Notes: generated by a model not told the origin, from the letters alone. DNA of 64,000 nt from Lamellibrachia satsuma (GCA_033239005.1 BSQZ01000051.1:1257501-1321500), one strand, 5' to 3'. Positions 39,801 to 54,855 are shown, counted from the stretch's first letter. Made by a program: numbers and translations.

Positions 39801-42800
39801 TCCCACAGGGATCCATTATTATTCTTATCTATATAAAGGACATGCCATTATCATCAAATAAGGCAAACTTTATGCTATTTGCATAAATAAAATTTGCATA
39901 AATAAAAAAATCAAATAGATAAAAAAATCATGATTTTTTCAACCCTTAAAATAAGTATAAAATATGCTAAAATGTTATAAACATGTAAAATAAATAAACA
40001 ATCCATGTCATTAAAGTCACTGCTGCTGTTTATAAAAGTGTTATAAAGGATTCACAAAAAGATGTGTCTTTAAAATCGCCTCGAATGACAGAAGCAGGCA
40101 GGACATTCCAGTCAGCCAAGCCACAGATACCCCTCGTTTGTGTGCTGTACAAAAACCTGTTAGTCCATCTAAGATAAGCATTTTGATCAAACATAATTTA
40201 TGAAAAAATAGTGTTGAATTGTGATTTGTGCATCACAAGAGATATATAACAGGATTCTGGCAGAGTTTTACTTTACCCAGTCTACATAAAAAATGCATAC
40301 AGAAATACAGTGTGTTATTTATTTATTTGCATTTGAAACCTGGGCAAAGCTTGCATCATTTTACTCAGGCTGAATGCTTCACAGAGACGCTATGTTGTTG
40401 TTTTAATGAACAAGTGTGCTGGGGCTGAAATTTAATGCAGTTATATTTGCACAAGATAATGACTTATGTAACAACTGCACCATCACCGCAACAGCCGAAT
40501 TGTAGATTGTAACTAAATAAAAGTGTTTTGTCATTTGATGGGTAATTTTCACAAATTATTAATGGTGATAAGAAAATTAGAAAAACAGTGTTAATAAAAA
40601 ATTATAATAGATGATAATAACGAAACTGAGCTGCCATGAGGTTTGTGTGTGCATGGTGCATGCGTGCGTGTGTGCCTGCATGTGTGCGTGTGTGCCTGCA
40701 TGTGTGTCTCAGGCACGCAAGCACACAGTGCCTGCATGTGTGTGTGCTTGCGTGCTTGTATACGTGCACATGCAGAAACAGGAAACAGGAAATATTTATT
40801 CGTCCCAAAGACAACAAAACAAAGTATTCAACACAAAAACCATACAATATATTACATCTATGTCGACATAAGAAAATGAAGTGATGAGAATATAGAGTAC
40901 GGTCTGAAAATAAAAAATAAAGTCATATAAGGGACTAAGACTAAAAATTAATCACTGTCGTAGGAGCCAGAATGATTAGTTTATATAAGTTTTGCATTCA
41001 GTGGGTAGACAAGACCACTGTACAGCTGAAGGCAATAACTGGACAACGCATTCAATAACTATTAATTATTGAATAACCTTTGTGCCTCACAAACCTCACA
41101 AAGTCCTTAGAGAGACACAGCATGAATATGTCTTGAATATGTCTTGATCTATATAAATGACATGCCATTATCATCAAATAAGGCAAACTTTGTGCTATTT
41201 GCAAATGGTACAAGTCTATTCTTCAAAAACATAAACCTCATTAGTCTCATAAATGATGTAAATATTGAACTGTTAAAGATATCTCAATGGATAAAAGGCA
41301 ACAAACTTTCACTTAATATAAGTCAGAGGTGAGATTTAGCGGTTGCCTGGTCGCCAATGGCTCCCAAAAATGGCTTTGGGTGACTTCAATTTTTGACTAC
41401 AGTAGCCCGCATGGCAACTCGAAATATTTACAGAGCAGCAATATTTTAGACCCAACAAAAATAAATGGAATGTTAATAAACATCTCAGAACTGTTGTCCT
41501 GGTGTTTGTGACATGTTTGACATTGCAAGAAATTTTGCCAAACCGTAGCCGAAGTGATATCAATAGGGATGATTCATCGTAATTTTAATCAACAACATCG
41601 ACACTCAACATATAACTGAATGGTCATTCTACATTGAAATAATAACCGGCCATGTTAATAGTCTTGGTGCCGCGTGGCGCCACTTTTATATATTATATAT
41701 TAGCAAAAATGCCCGTCCCCAGGACGGGATAACATGGTAGTTTATCCGTGACAGTCATTATAGCATTATAGCAATGCATATGCCTCAGGCCAATATGCCA
41801 TCAATATGCTCAAACATATTACCAGAAACAACCGCGTCACACACGTGATGCAATACTCATTGCATGTTCAAAATGTAGAAGGTTGCATGAATTTAGGCCC
41901 ATAGGCATGGATACTTGTGTTAGTTGTAGAATAGTAGAAAATCTGCTTTCTACTGTCCCTCGGTCTGCGACCTCGGGCCAATACGTGGGTCTGTGCTTTC
42001 TAATATAATAATATAAACTGCCCATATGGCGGTAAGTACTCTCAAACGGTTTAAGTATTCGCGTGGCGAACATTTGATTTACCATAAAAACCACTAAGAA
42101 TATATGGGGTATTTTGAAATTTCATTCGTGGGGTTGTAGATTAATCCCTGAAAGTTTGGTGCCCGAGGTGCAACCCGTCTATGAGGAAAACGTGAATATA
42201 ACCACATATAAACATACGTACATAAAAACATACGCTATCTCGATCATAGTTAGATATAATTATCTCCATGGTGCGCGGAGCGCTTCTGGTGAATTAATCG
42301 GGAACCTGGTTAAAGTTTCTCTAGGGTAGATTAAAATCAGGTCCTGTAAAAAAATCTGCAAAAATGACCTGATGTCCTATGACTCTTGGAGATTTTTCAC
42401 GTAGACTGTTGGTGTACACCTGTACCATGAAAAAAACAACCGGTGTATAATTGTATACTGTATTTTATTCAGTACTGTGTATCACATTCATACAATATTG
42501 ATCCTGCCTTGAAAATAAATGTTTCAAAACTGTTTGTTTTTGATGTTTTTTATTTGTTGATTAGCAAGTGGGCTACCTAAGAAGTTGCCGGCTAGTTCAT
42601 TTTGCAAGGTTGGTAGCCCAACTGGCTACTTTCCACGACTTGCTAAATCTCACCCGTGTTCAGCATTTAGGGCGTCCGGTTACTTCAATTAGTTTAGTTA
42701 TTACTGGCGTCCTGGCATGAATTGTTATCATATGTATTTTGTTACCTGTACTAATTATACCAAATAAAAACCAATTCCAATGGTTTACTAAAACAATACA

Positions 42801-45800
42801 CTACATGCAACTATTCAATGGGTATTCCCATAACATGAATGTCATGGATCACAAAAACAATATGCTATATGAATCAATCATTAATTTATTTCCATCAACC
42901 AACAGTACAAATTCCATTATTACAAAATACAACACCATTAGCAACGTAAAAAACAATTAAATAAACAATAAAGTGTTGGTAGAAAGGGAGTGAACAGATG
43001 TGTGATACTTATCTATGGTTCACCCCCAAACATTCACCGGGTATTTTCATAGTCATACCACATCATATGGCTTTTTTATTTTGAGAGGTATATAATAATA
43101 TATTAGTCTCCCATTTCAAGGGGAAACACACCAGGTGAAATAGCATTTTTGGAAAAATTACTCAAAATATGTTTCCACCGTATTCTGATAATTTTGTTTA
43201 CCATCCATAAAGTTCACAATTGTAAAAAAAATTAAAATGGCAGCTACTTTGTCTGTTATGTTTTATGGAAATGTTTGGACTGGCAGAAAAAAGTTCAATA
43301 TATTTTTTACCCAGTAAGTTTGGGCAGAAAAAAATTGCACTAACTGTGTAAATAAAAATTTCAGGTAAAAAATACAGATTTCAGTAAAAAAAATTTGGCA
43401 GATCCAGGCGTGGTTCACAAGGAGAAAACGTTGCGTGGTCCGACTCACCGGGTATTTCCGCAACACTTCCAGTAGCGCCACCTGGCACTCAACATTGGCA
43501 CGTATGTAAGCGAGTGGGTTCTCGAGTGAGTAGCGTACTCCCGCTTGTGCCGCAAGGTGTGTCACATGTGTAAAGTTGTACTTCACAAATATATCCTCGA
43601 GAAACTCTGTATGGCACAGATCCTCGTGGTAGACCGTCACTCCGAGGTTGTGTAAGGCAAATGCACGATCCTGCAACACCATCAGATAGGAAACCATTCA
43701 AGCTTTAACCAGATTTTACAAAAGTTAACAAGTTTTTACAAGAGTTAAAAAGATTGAACACAATTTAACAAGATTTTACAGTTAAGAATATCATGCCAAT
43801 GGCTTACTAGGAAAACCTTGTTGAACACACAGCATCTTAATTTCATGGGCTGTGCCATACTGTTAGATAACCCTGTGTAATGGGTGCCGTAGTCTCGAAA
43901 TATTAGCTCACCAAATGAAAATATATTTGTACACACCTACCCCTATACTTGCCAATAGGATATGGCCATGCTATTTATGTACAGACTCAACTTATGTAAT
44001 GTATTTTGGCCTTTTTTTTACTAAAGTAAATTGACTGAGATTTTGCGTTGGTCGTGTGATTACTGACCGCGTTTAATATTATTATGTCACACATATGGTA
44101 GTCTCGGTTACGTGATTTCATAGAACTATGCATTTGCTTTTAGGTCATGCTGGTTAACACATCAGCCCTCAGTTAACACACCAGCCCTTAGTTAACCAGA
44201 TAATTGACCAGAATATCCTCTTTTTAGAACACATTCTGAGAAAACCCATGATTTTAGTAGTACATGGTTAGTTTTGTTATCTCTTAGGTGCATAGCCCCA
44301 AAACCAAGTCTCGTTTCGCTTTAACATGTTTTAATAAGAGCTGTAACAAGATTTTACAAGACTTAACAAGACACAACACAACACAATTCAACAAGATTGT
44401 CATCAAAGCAGCAAAGTCTGGATCAGGCACGAGGCAATTAACCTGAAAAGTTAATTAATTAAATTACAATTAACTCAGAAATTCTCCAATTAAATTAAAT
44501 TAACCTCCCAATTTCTTCAATTAAATTAAATTAACAATTAATTTTAATTCAATTAACAATTAAATCATGTGCTGGTAGAAATGTCTACACATTTAAATCA
44601 GTTCTAAAATCATAAGACTTTAAACAGAAATGTGCTTTGTAACTTTAGTGGAAAGAGTTTTGCTCATACAATATTTACATGTATGAAGACATTTCTAAAT
44701 GGGGCATTTGATCACATTTTAAAAGTTGTAGATAGTTGTTAAAAATTTATTATTTTATCTGAAAGAAATGAAAAGTTATGGCTGAAGATTTGCAGGTGCA
44801 GGGTTTTACAAGACCGGGTAAATACATACATTATTTCTATGCAACCAAGTTGTTATTTATGCAGTGTTTTATACTAATTAATTAGGTTTCCCTTTACACA
44901 CTAGCATTTAAATATGTATACACTATTGTTTATGCAGAATAACAATGCAAGTTCATTGTAGAGTGAAATAGGCCAAATAAATGACATTTCATTCAATAAT
45001 CATGTACCAGCAATTGAGCAAACATTCACCATCAAAACAACATACATCGTCACAGCAAGCATGTCAACCCCCAAATGGTGTGTACTATAGCTACAACTCA
45101 CAGATGTATTAATTTTTGCTTTACTTTTATTATATAAAACTGGATAGACTGGGGTTGGTTTGTTGGAAAAAATATGTCCATATGGAAGTCTCTTGCTTCC
45201 TGTAGGCAGATATACAGAGTTGCTAGGTTCTCTAACTAGAATATAGTAGATTTTGCTATTAAAATATGACAAAAATGCATCAATACACATGAAGAAAATC
45301 AGAAGAACTTGTCAAAAAGGTGAGGTAGCTATTTATCTATTACTTGGTAATATATTTTCTTAAGATGTCGAGAATGGTTTAAATGGTTTGCACAGTTGTC
45401 TGTTTATGTTAATCATCGACTGACAGTCTGATTATGTTAATCAGACTGTCACTTATGTTATATATAGATTGTGTAATCATGTCACGTTGCCAGTCATTTA
45501 AATTTGGACACTGCATCAGGTAGAAATAAACCGTGACCATTGTTTTTAGAACCATAATTTTTCTTCTGCTGTTTTCTGTATGTTATGCATTTACGCCAGT
45601 TACTTGGTTTTGTCCATCCCAGAGACAATTTAGAAGTTTTTGTCTATATTTGTATTAGTGAGGGGGTTTATGCGATGGGGTTATACCATGCTAGACATAC
45701 CTTCTTCAATTGCACATCATAGTAATCATTGAAGTTGTCCATGCCAACAATGACTGTGTTATTTGTGCTAGCGAGGGTCTTGGCCAGGTGGAATCCAATG

Positions 45801-48800
45801 AAGCCAGCTGCTCCTGTCACCAGAACTCGCTTGGCTTCGTTGCTCCTCACAGTCGGAGTTTTAGGACGGTGCATACCAACTGCAAACAGAACCATACAGT
45901 TATTCTATGAGGATGTCAAATGTAAGTGAATACTTGCATGTCATCAAGAGCGAATAAGACAAAGCCAGCATCACATCTTAGGTCAAAGGTAGGATTTAGT
46001 ATGTAAGGGACTGAAATGGAAAATCGTCAATGCATTAAGTGCATCACCTCCATACATCAAGTGCATCACCTCCATACATCAAGTGCATCACCTCCATACA
46101 TCAATGTTTTCACAACCACAGTAAACTGCATATATAGCCCCTACTTGACTGACTGCTCCACCTATGTTAAAGGGTGGAGGGTTTCTGATGGCTTATTGGA
46201 CCACCACACAGTCATTGTTGATGTACATTTTTCCAGAACACTAGTAGAATCAAAACACAATATATAAAATTGACATTGATGCATTCAAAGTTGTTATTCT
46301 TAAATCCGACCTTATCAGAGATCCAACACCTGTCTGACTTGTGTAAACTACACCATAATGTACTCAAGGCTTTACTTGATAAACACGATAACCACCAAAT
46401 CGGTGTCACAAAAACCACTGCCTCTTTGGATGACTCCTGAAATTTTACAATCTAAAAGGGGCCATCGTTATCTTAAATCAAGTATGGCACTCCCCTATGG
46501 ATAGGTCACGTTATTTAAAACAGTGTCACTACTGCAACACACAAATGGCTAAAGCCAAATCGGTTTATTATACAAATATGGTTTATTATACAAATATGGT
46601 CTCAAATAATGCTGAAAATCCATGTCAGCTATGGAATTGCATAAATAAAATTGTACACAGAGTACCTGCTCCGTCTCTGCATAGCCATGTCTCAATGAAG
46701 TCTTTATGTGACTTGTTCTTCAGTCATTTCAAGAATAAAATCAGTCTGATCTGGTCTGCTTTTCCAGATCATACTTTACATCCTGTACAAGTGGACTCTC
46801 AGACAGTAAATTTTCTACTTGCTTCTTTTACACCTGCTACAGTTGAAGAAGTAAGGAAAATAATAATGTCCTGTCCTAATAAGTCCTGTGATCTTGATCC
46901 ATTGCTGACTACATTGCTGAAAGCATGTCTTGATACATTATTTACCCAGTAACAAACATTCTAAATGCATCACTGTGCTCTGACTTGTTTCCTGACAATT
47001 TCAAGCAAGTGCAAGTCAACCCACTTCTTAAGAAGTCAACTTTGACTAAAGGAAACCAAATTAGTGATAGATCTATTTCTTATCTATGCTTTATTTCCAA
47101 GGTACTGAAAAAAGTTGTAGCAAGCAAATTGTATGTCTAATGTATTACAATCAGCTTACAAACAGTTTCATTCTAGAGACATGCTCTTTTAAAAGTACAC
47201 AATGATGTCACTCTAAATAATGGACACAGGTAAACTAACAGCACTGACCTTGCTTGATTTATCAGCTGTTTATGATACTATTGAACTTAACATACTCATT
47301 AAACACTTGTCAATGTGGTATGGCATACCTAGCACAGCCCTGAGCTGGTTTTCATCATACTTAACTGATAGATACCAAAGAGTGAAGATAGCTAGTAGCT
47401 ACCCGCGGTAATTGCTTTTCAGCGGCACTACCCACTTTGTGTGGTGTTCCTCAGGGTTCCGTTCTTGGACCATTAGTTTTTACTCTTTACACTACTCCAC
47501 TCAGCTCAGTTATTCAAACTCACAACTTGGACCACCACGTCTATGCATATTATACACAAATTTACCTTTCCTTGGCTACCCCGGATACAAAATGCTCCTT
47601 AAACCAACTCTGGGTTTGTCTCCATGATATATTCCACTGGATGCTAACAGTTAAATTCATTTCTCTCACTCAAGACCACTTCTTAAATCATTGCATTGGC
47701 TACCTGTCCGATATCGCATTATTTTTTAAGATCTGTACAATTACCAATCAAGCACTTTCATCCAAGCAACCCGCATATTTACATTCATTGCTCACTCTTG
47801 CAAGACCCAAACAGTTTTGTTTTGGTGTGCTGCCGAGCTTGGGTCTCCCGAGGATTTTAGTACAATAACAGTTTTTTTATATATTATTTTATTATTATAA
47901 AAAAAACACTCAAAAACTTCTGATTAGAACATGCAAGTATTAGCCATTCATCAAAACTATTTTATAATTTACTCTATCATTTAGCAATGAATAACAAGTA
48001 GAGGAGACTGGGGCTAGTTGTATATAGGGGTAAGTTGTTATAGACGTTTTATGAAAACATAGCACACATATGGAGATACCATCGACAGTAGTTCGTTGGA
48101 AGTCCACCAGCAGACACACTGTCCAAAAATCGGGAGTTAAGAAGATGAAATTAACGAGGTGTGGACAAAAATGACTTTTTAACCACCTAAAACTTTTTTG
48201 GTATGTTCTCATAATATCATCTCATGCAGCCACTTTTAATGTTTTGTGAACGAAACTTGAAACATGTCTACTATATAATAAAGGGGTTATGCCAAGTAGA
48301 AGTTAAACTGAAATTCAGGATTTGCTATCTTCCACGTGCGTTCAACTGCAAAAACTGAGTTTGGGGAAAGTTGTTACAATTGTATTGGGGCAAGTTGTTA
48401 CAACTGTAACAATGCTCAAGGGGGGGGCAGCTGTACTGATGGCTCAGCCAGCCAGTTGTGTGCTGACAATGACTGAAAGAACAATATTTATTTAAACATG
48501 ATGAGTATTTATTTCACTTATGAATCCTAGCATATTGGTTTATAACAGGTACCGGTACTATAAATGTTAGCATCATCAAACAAAATGAACAAATATTTCA
48601 GAAGGGCATAGATGAAAAATTGTTGGCCTCTCGATAAGCCAATGGCTTCCTTGTCCACTTGTCATCTGTGTGTTTTGCCTTGGATGACAATCTTGTTAAA
48701 TCGTGATATATTTGACCAATTAATAAATATTGCACGATAGATTGAAATGTGGATGTTCATGGTCTTATGCATTGGAGCGTACATGTGTGTTTCATTCAAT

Positions 48801-51800
48801 CAAGTAGAAATCACATACATATATATTACCATTCGTTATTTCATACTCCATTCAATTATTTATATTCCATTCACAATTGATTGTTATGTAAGAATCCGGG
48901 GAATAAGTCTCCTTTGGTAACTAAAAATGAAAAGCTTAATAGATGAAGTTGTGAACACCTACGTAATATATGAAGTTATGAACACCTACTGTGTATAAGA
49001 TGTATAAATGTGTCTAATCCAATTAATGTAATAACAGTAAAATGTACGAGTGACACAGATCCACATGTTCTTTGTTGTAACAATGTAACAGTGTATGATG
49101 TCACATCTTGCCCCCTACTTCATCATATACATTAACAGTATGTGCCCACTGTCACATACATTGATTGTTATACACACTCTATGGTTTATTCTATAGCAGG
49201 AGTTCATTCTGTCCCACTATTTGATTTAGCACACTACTCAGAATTAATTGGTATCTATTGGTGCATGACAACTGTATTGTGACACTTGTCATGCACCAGT
49301 AGATACCAATTCATTCTGAGTAGTGTGCTAAATCAAATAATAGAGGGACAGAATGAACTCCTGCTATAGAATAAACACTAGAATATACATAAAAACAAAT
49401 GTATGTATTATGACACGTCTTCACACTGGGACATTGTGCTGTGCCTCTAGAATAGATCGTTTATGACAAGTCCAGACAAACACAATGCTGTATTGTGATG
49501 TGTGGTATTGTACATGGTATCATAGCAAGGCATCCACTGCAAGAGCTTATAAAATTATTGCTTGCTTTGTGTTACACAGTTTTGGTAGGGAAACATGATG
49601 CCCCAATATCATGTACAACTGTTCGTTTCATGAACTGTTCGTACCGTACTATTGTTGTAAGTTATGTAATCTACGTCAAATGTCCACATAGATTCCTTTA
49701 TAATATTAACACCCTCGGAAAGACAGACAAACAGACAGACAGACAGACACAAACTACTTTATAGTATAGAAGTTGACAGTATTTAACTTGTGTTATATTT
49801 TTAATCAAGATGCACTGTAATTATAAATCTTTGTAAAAATAATACAATGGAAGAGTACAGAACAGGTTAAAATAACCCTTGGGTTTCTTCATTTATTATT
49901 AAGGCTGACAGTAATCACAGTTCTAACTTTTAAATTTATTTTTAATTAAGTGTAATCGTAAATAATCGATGTGTAAATTATACAGTGGATGATCTTACAG
50001 ATCTTTGCAGCAAAGGCTTAATTAATAATTAATTGTGGAATTCATGTTACTTTAATTTTTACAATAAATTTATATTTCTATGGGGTACCCCCACTTCGCA
50101 CTTCACACTGCACTTGGATATCTCTCTCATTTTGCCTACTCTCAGTGATTCAGTCTTTCTGTATGCCTATTCTGATATCATTCCCATTTCACCTACTCTG
50201 CATCAGGATTCTCCTACCAAAAATACCATATAAGTTTAATACTCATAAATAATTGTAAATGTAAAATATGCTTTGCGGAAATCAGAGTTGTTTCAAGTTA
50301 AGTCTTTGTCCTCTTAATTACTGTTTATTTATAGACAACATTTATTAAATCCAAAAAGAACTTTAACTCTAGAAAAAATTCCAATTTCTGCAAAGCCACT
50401 GTTTGTAATGAATTGCTAAAAGAAGCCACATCCAATCAGTGTTTGATCTTGTTGAAGCCAAACCATGGACATGTAGCTGGTAGACCAACTGGTCTAGGTT
50501 GCATAAAGTGGGCCTTCATTGGGCAGTAGGTGAACTGGGAATCTATCTCAGAATTAGCCATAAAATCACAGTAGGTAAAATGGGCATGAGTTATTTCTAC
50601 ATGGGTGTTTCTTGTAATTTTACTTTTGTATCTATAAAATATGATAGTTACATAGCACCATAATAACGTAGTGCTCTATGGCACTGAGCAATATTCTAAA
50701 AATTAATATACATATATAATAATAATAATATACTTTATTTATTCACCATCAAATCCGGGACTAGTGCCCCGTTCACGGGTGATTACAAATCGGCGAACTT
50801 TTAAGAGACATAAAGATGCTTTTAAGAGAAATAAATAAAAAGTAAAATTAGGAAACAAAATGCTAATATACCTATATATAATTAAACCTATGTATAGTAA
50901 AATTGCAGGAAAGTGCAATGATAAAGCAAACGATTTGCAAAATTAAACCTAAGATAAATAAAACTATACAATAGTAAAACTGTATGCATGAATAATACCA
51001 AGGTTATATAAGGTCTGATTAAATTAGTTTAAGAACAGAAATGTCTTCAATAGTTTTCCAAACTGCCTGGTGTTCTGGATCGCGCGTACTTACAGTGGCA
51101 GAGAGTTCCACAATGTCGGCCCAGCACAAACAAATGCCCGGCGACGATAACGTTCTAGGTTTACGCGTGGAACATCAAGAAGTAAACCACCACCAGAGCG
51201 TAGGGTCCTGCGTGGCGAGTGACGATGTAGCAGTAACGCAAGATACACTGGCGTGCCTACATACAGTGCCGTGTGTACAACCATAAGTAATTTGTACTCG
51301 ATACGCTTTCTCACTGGGAGCCAGTGTAGGTGTTGCAGGGCAGCAGTGATAGATCGCCGATCATCTTGCCGAAGTTGCATCACAACACGAGCGGCTGAGC
51401 GTTGAACCATTTTTAGACGGTGCAGCTGACGGTCAAATAAGCCAAAGAGCATAGCATTACCATAGTCGTGTCTTGATGCCCATGCAATTCTCGAGAGATG
51501 GTAGTAAGCACTTCGACATGCATTTGCCACCTGCGTCACCATCGACAAAACAGCATCAACTGCAACGCCAAGGTCACGGATGATGGTCGATGTAGCTACA
51601 TATTGTCTGCAGACGTGTATTGGTCTGCGCCAGCTCGATGAATGTATGACAATTGCGATTGAGTCATATTGCGGCGCAACGCATCAATCTTCTCCGTAAA
51701 ACTCTCCTGGAATTTCGCTGCCATAGTAGCTTGTGTAGCGTCTTCGGGTAGTGGCCGGTCTCCGGCTCGACCGAGTAGTGTGTTTGCGATCTGGTAGACA

Positions 51801-53433
51801 CGTCGGATGTTGCCACCAGCACTTGTCAACTCAGTTCAGTAGTAATGCGATCGGGCTGTCATAAGTGATTTTCGGAACGTGTTGCGCAAACTGGTATATA
51901 TTTGACGATGTACAGTTAGTCCAGTTTGTCGACAGTTACGCTCAGCACGATGCAATGCCCGCTTCTCTTCAGATAGTTCCCTTGTATGCCACAGTGTCAT
52001 CGGCCTAGCAGTGATAGTCTGCACGATTACTGGGGCATGGGCGTTAATGATGCTACGTATGCATGCATCATATCGAGTGAGGATAACTTCAGGATATTGT
52101 TCAGGAATGTTAAGATCTGATGCTACGAGATCTGCAGTAAGACGGCTGCCATCAATGGCTGAGTACTTGCGGTATTGAACGCGTTGCGTCATGCGCTCTG
52201 GTTTAGGTTGGCGTAATTCACATTCAATCACTCAGTGATCAGTGAGAAAAGTCTCCAGCTCAACGGTTGTAGCTATGACGTGAGATGTTCCAGACGTGAT
52301 AACCAGGTCCATCGTGTTGCCGCGCTCGTGTGTTGCACTTTGTACATGTTGTACAAAACCATGTGTCTCCAGCAAATCTGCCAAGTTCATTGCATCGGCG
52401 CATGTAGAATCACCATATCATGTGTTGAAATCACCACACACGACAATCTCTGTGGGGTGAGCCGCGGTGATGAGTAAAATCTTCCCAACGTCATCTAGGA
52501 AGGTTCAGAAACTAGACGTTGGCGGTCAGTAGACGACAATCACGCGAGTGATGCAACCAATACGGATATTATGCAGAAAAACGCAACAAGTCTCACAGGC
52601 ATGTGTATCAATGTCAGCACGTGAAACTAGCTGCAGTGTCTTTCGGAACAATACTCCCACACCACCTCCATGACGGGCCCCACTGCGCGGCTGGTGAACG
52701 AACGTGAAATCCCCACCGCACAGTTCGGATGTGACAGTCATTTCGCCTTCTGCCAGCCAGGTTTCCATTATGGCGATGACGTCCAGTTCATGTTCATCAA
52801 TGTAGTCGCGCACGAGTAGCTCCTGTTTGCGTATGGATCTTGCGTTAATCAGGGCGAACTTCGCACAAAGGTGAGAGGAACTTCGCGCAATGTAAGACCC
52901 ATTACCCGAGGCTGTAGAGGTCAGTGCAATCAGGTTGGCACTGTTAACACCTGTTTGTTTATCAACAGAGCTGACCTGGCGACACCATCCGCTGGGTACC
53001 CTGGTTATTGGTCTGGATCCACATCTTATTCCGGCTGTTGTGCCATGCTTCGTTGGTCGTCGACACAAATGCAATTGCTCAATTGTTGCCGTCCACGGGT
53101 GACTAGGCGGCTGCATGCATGTCCGTAGGTTCATCAATAATGTTATCGACAGCGACATGCTTCAGCGGACACTTCCCCAAGCAGACAATGTACTGGATGG
53201 TGAGCGCAGCAGCCACGCCCCAGAATAAAGGGCAGTTTTAAAAGTCAATGTAAAACGTGTAATTAAAGATATAAAAAGTCACAGACCTTCCATTTGTACA
53301 CTATGTATATTCACGATTTATAATATGCAGCACGAAGATAATCCAGGATTTCAAAAACGTTGATAAATAGAGATAATTGACAGACCGAGAGCGGCCACAC
53401 ACAGCAGCGCTACAACCTCGTTCTACATCTATG

Positions 53434-53485
<52 letters not shown>

Positions 53486-53779
53486 TGTGTGTGTATATAT
53501 ATATATTTATATGTATGAAAACACAATACTACAACTAAAAGCATACATGGAATTAAATACCTAAAATAATTAATTAAATTAAGGGCAATACACCTAAGAT
53601 ACACAATGAATTAAATAGTTAAAATAACAAATACAATTAAATTGAGGGTAATACAACTAAAAGGTATATGTGAAATATATTCAATAATTAAAATAATAAA
53701 TTAAATTAAGGTAACTACAACTAAAAGTATACATGGAATTGAATAAATATTTAAAAGTATACATGTGAAAAAAATAAAA

Positions 53780-53810
<31 letters not shown>

Positions 53811-54311
53811 GTAGAATCACCATATCATGTGTTGAAATCACCACACACGACAATCTCTGTGGGGTGAGCCGCGGTGATGAGTAAAATCTTCCCAACGTCA
53901 TCTAGGAAGGTTCGGAAACTAGACGTTGGTGGTCAGTAGATGACAAACACGCGAGTGATGCAACCAATATGGATATTACGCAGAAAAACGCAACAAGTCT
54001 CACAGGAATGTGTATCAATGGTCATCGACACAAATGCAATCGCTCAATTGTTGCCGTCCACGGGTGACTAGGCGGCTGCATGCATCATTGCATGTCTGTA
54101 GGTTCATCAATAATGTTATCAACAGCGACATGCTTCAGCGGACACTTCCCCAAGCAGACAATGTTCTGGTACGGTGAGCGCAGCTTGGTAACCCTGCACA
54201 TGTATGTGTGGTTCAAACAGGTTGATAGCAGCAGCCACGCCCCAGAATAAAGGGTAGTTTTAACAGTCAATGTAAAACGTATATAACGTAAAATGTATAT
54301 ATGTATGCATG

Positions 54312-54347
<36 letters not shown>

Positions 54348-54441
54348 TGTATGTATGTATGTATGTATGTATGTATGTATGTATGTATGTATGTATGTAT
54401 GTATGTATGTATGTATGTATGTATGTATGTATATATATATG

Positions 54442-54487
<46 letters not shown>

Positions 54488-54505
54488 CACACATATGCAT
54501 ATATA

Positions 54506-54536
<31 letters not shown>

Positions 54537-54789
54537 GAAAATACAATACTACAACTAAAAGCATACATGGAATTAAATACCTAAAATAATTAATTAAATT
54601 AAGGACAATACACCTAAGATATACACTGAATTAAATAGTTAAAATAACAAATACAATTAAATTGAGGGCAATACAACTAAAAGGTATATGTGAAATAAAT
54701 TCAATAATTAAAATAATAAATTAAATTAAGGTAAATACAACTAAAAGTATACATGGAACTGAATAAATATTTTAAAGTATACATGTGAA

Positions 54790-54855
<66 letters not shown>

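Larger units (their letters stand above)
52403..54852. repeat. Tandem duplication with unit of about 1.4 kb, second copy internally deleted
   Basis: Copy A is 52,403-53,809 and copy B 53,810-54,852. Both start TGTAGAATCACCATATCATG and end in the same ACAACTAAAAGTATACATG block followed by A/TA-rich sequence. Copy B lacks about 450 bp matching 52,612-53,063, and carries about 45 bp (CCCTGCACATGTATGTGTGG and neighbours) that A lacks. Confidence 0.88.

Noticed and set aside
37624..45879. Epimerase as bacterial contamination
   Set aside because: The motifs look bacterial or plant-like, but the coding sequence is split by introns with consistent phases that hold animal-type repeats, and there is a tandem paralog with the same structure.
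54293..54584. Tyr/Met/Cys-rich repeat proteins
   Set aside because: Translation of the (GTAT)n-(TA)n microsatellite.
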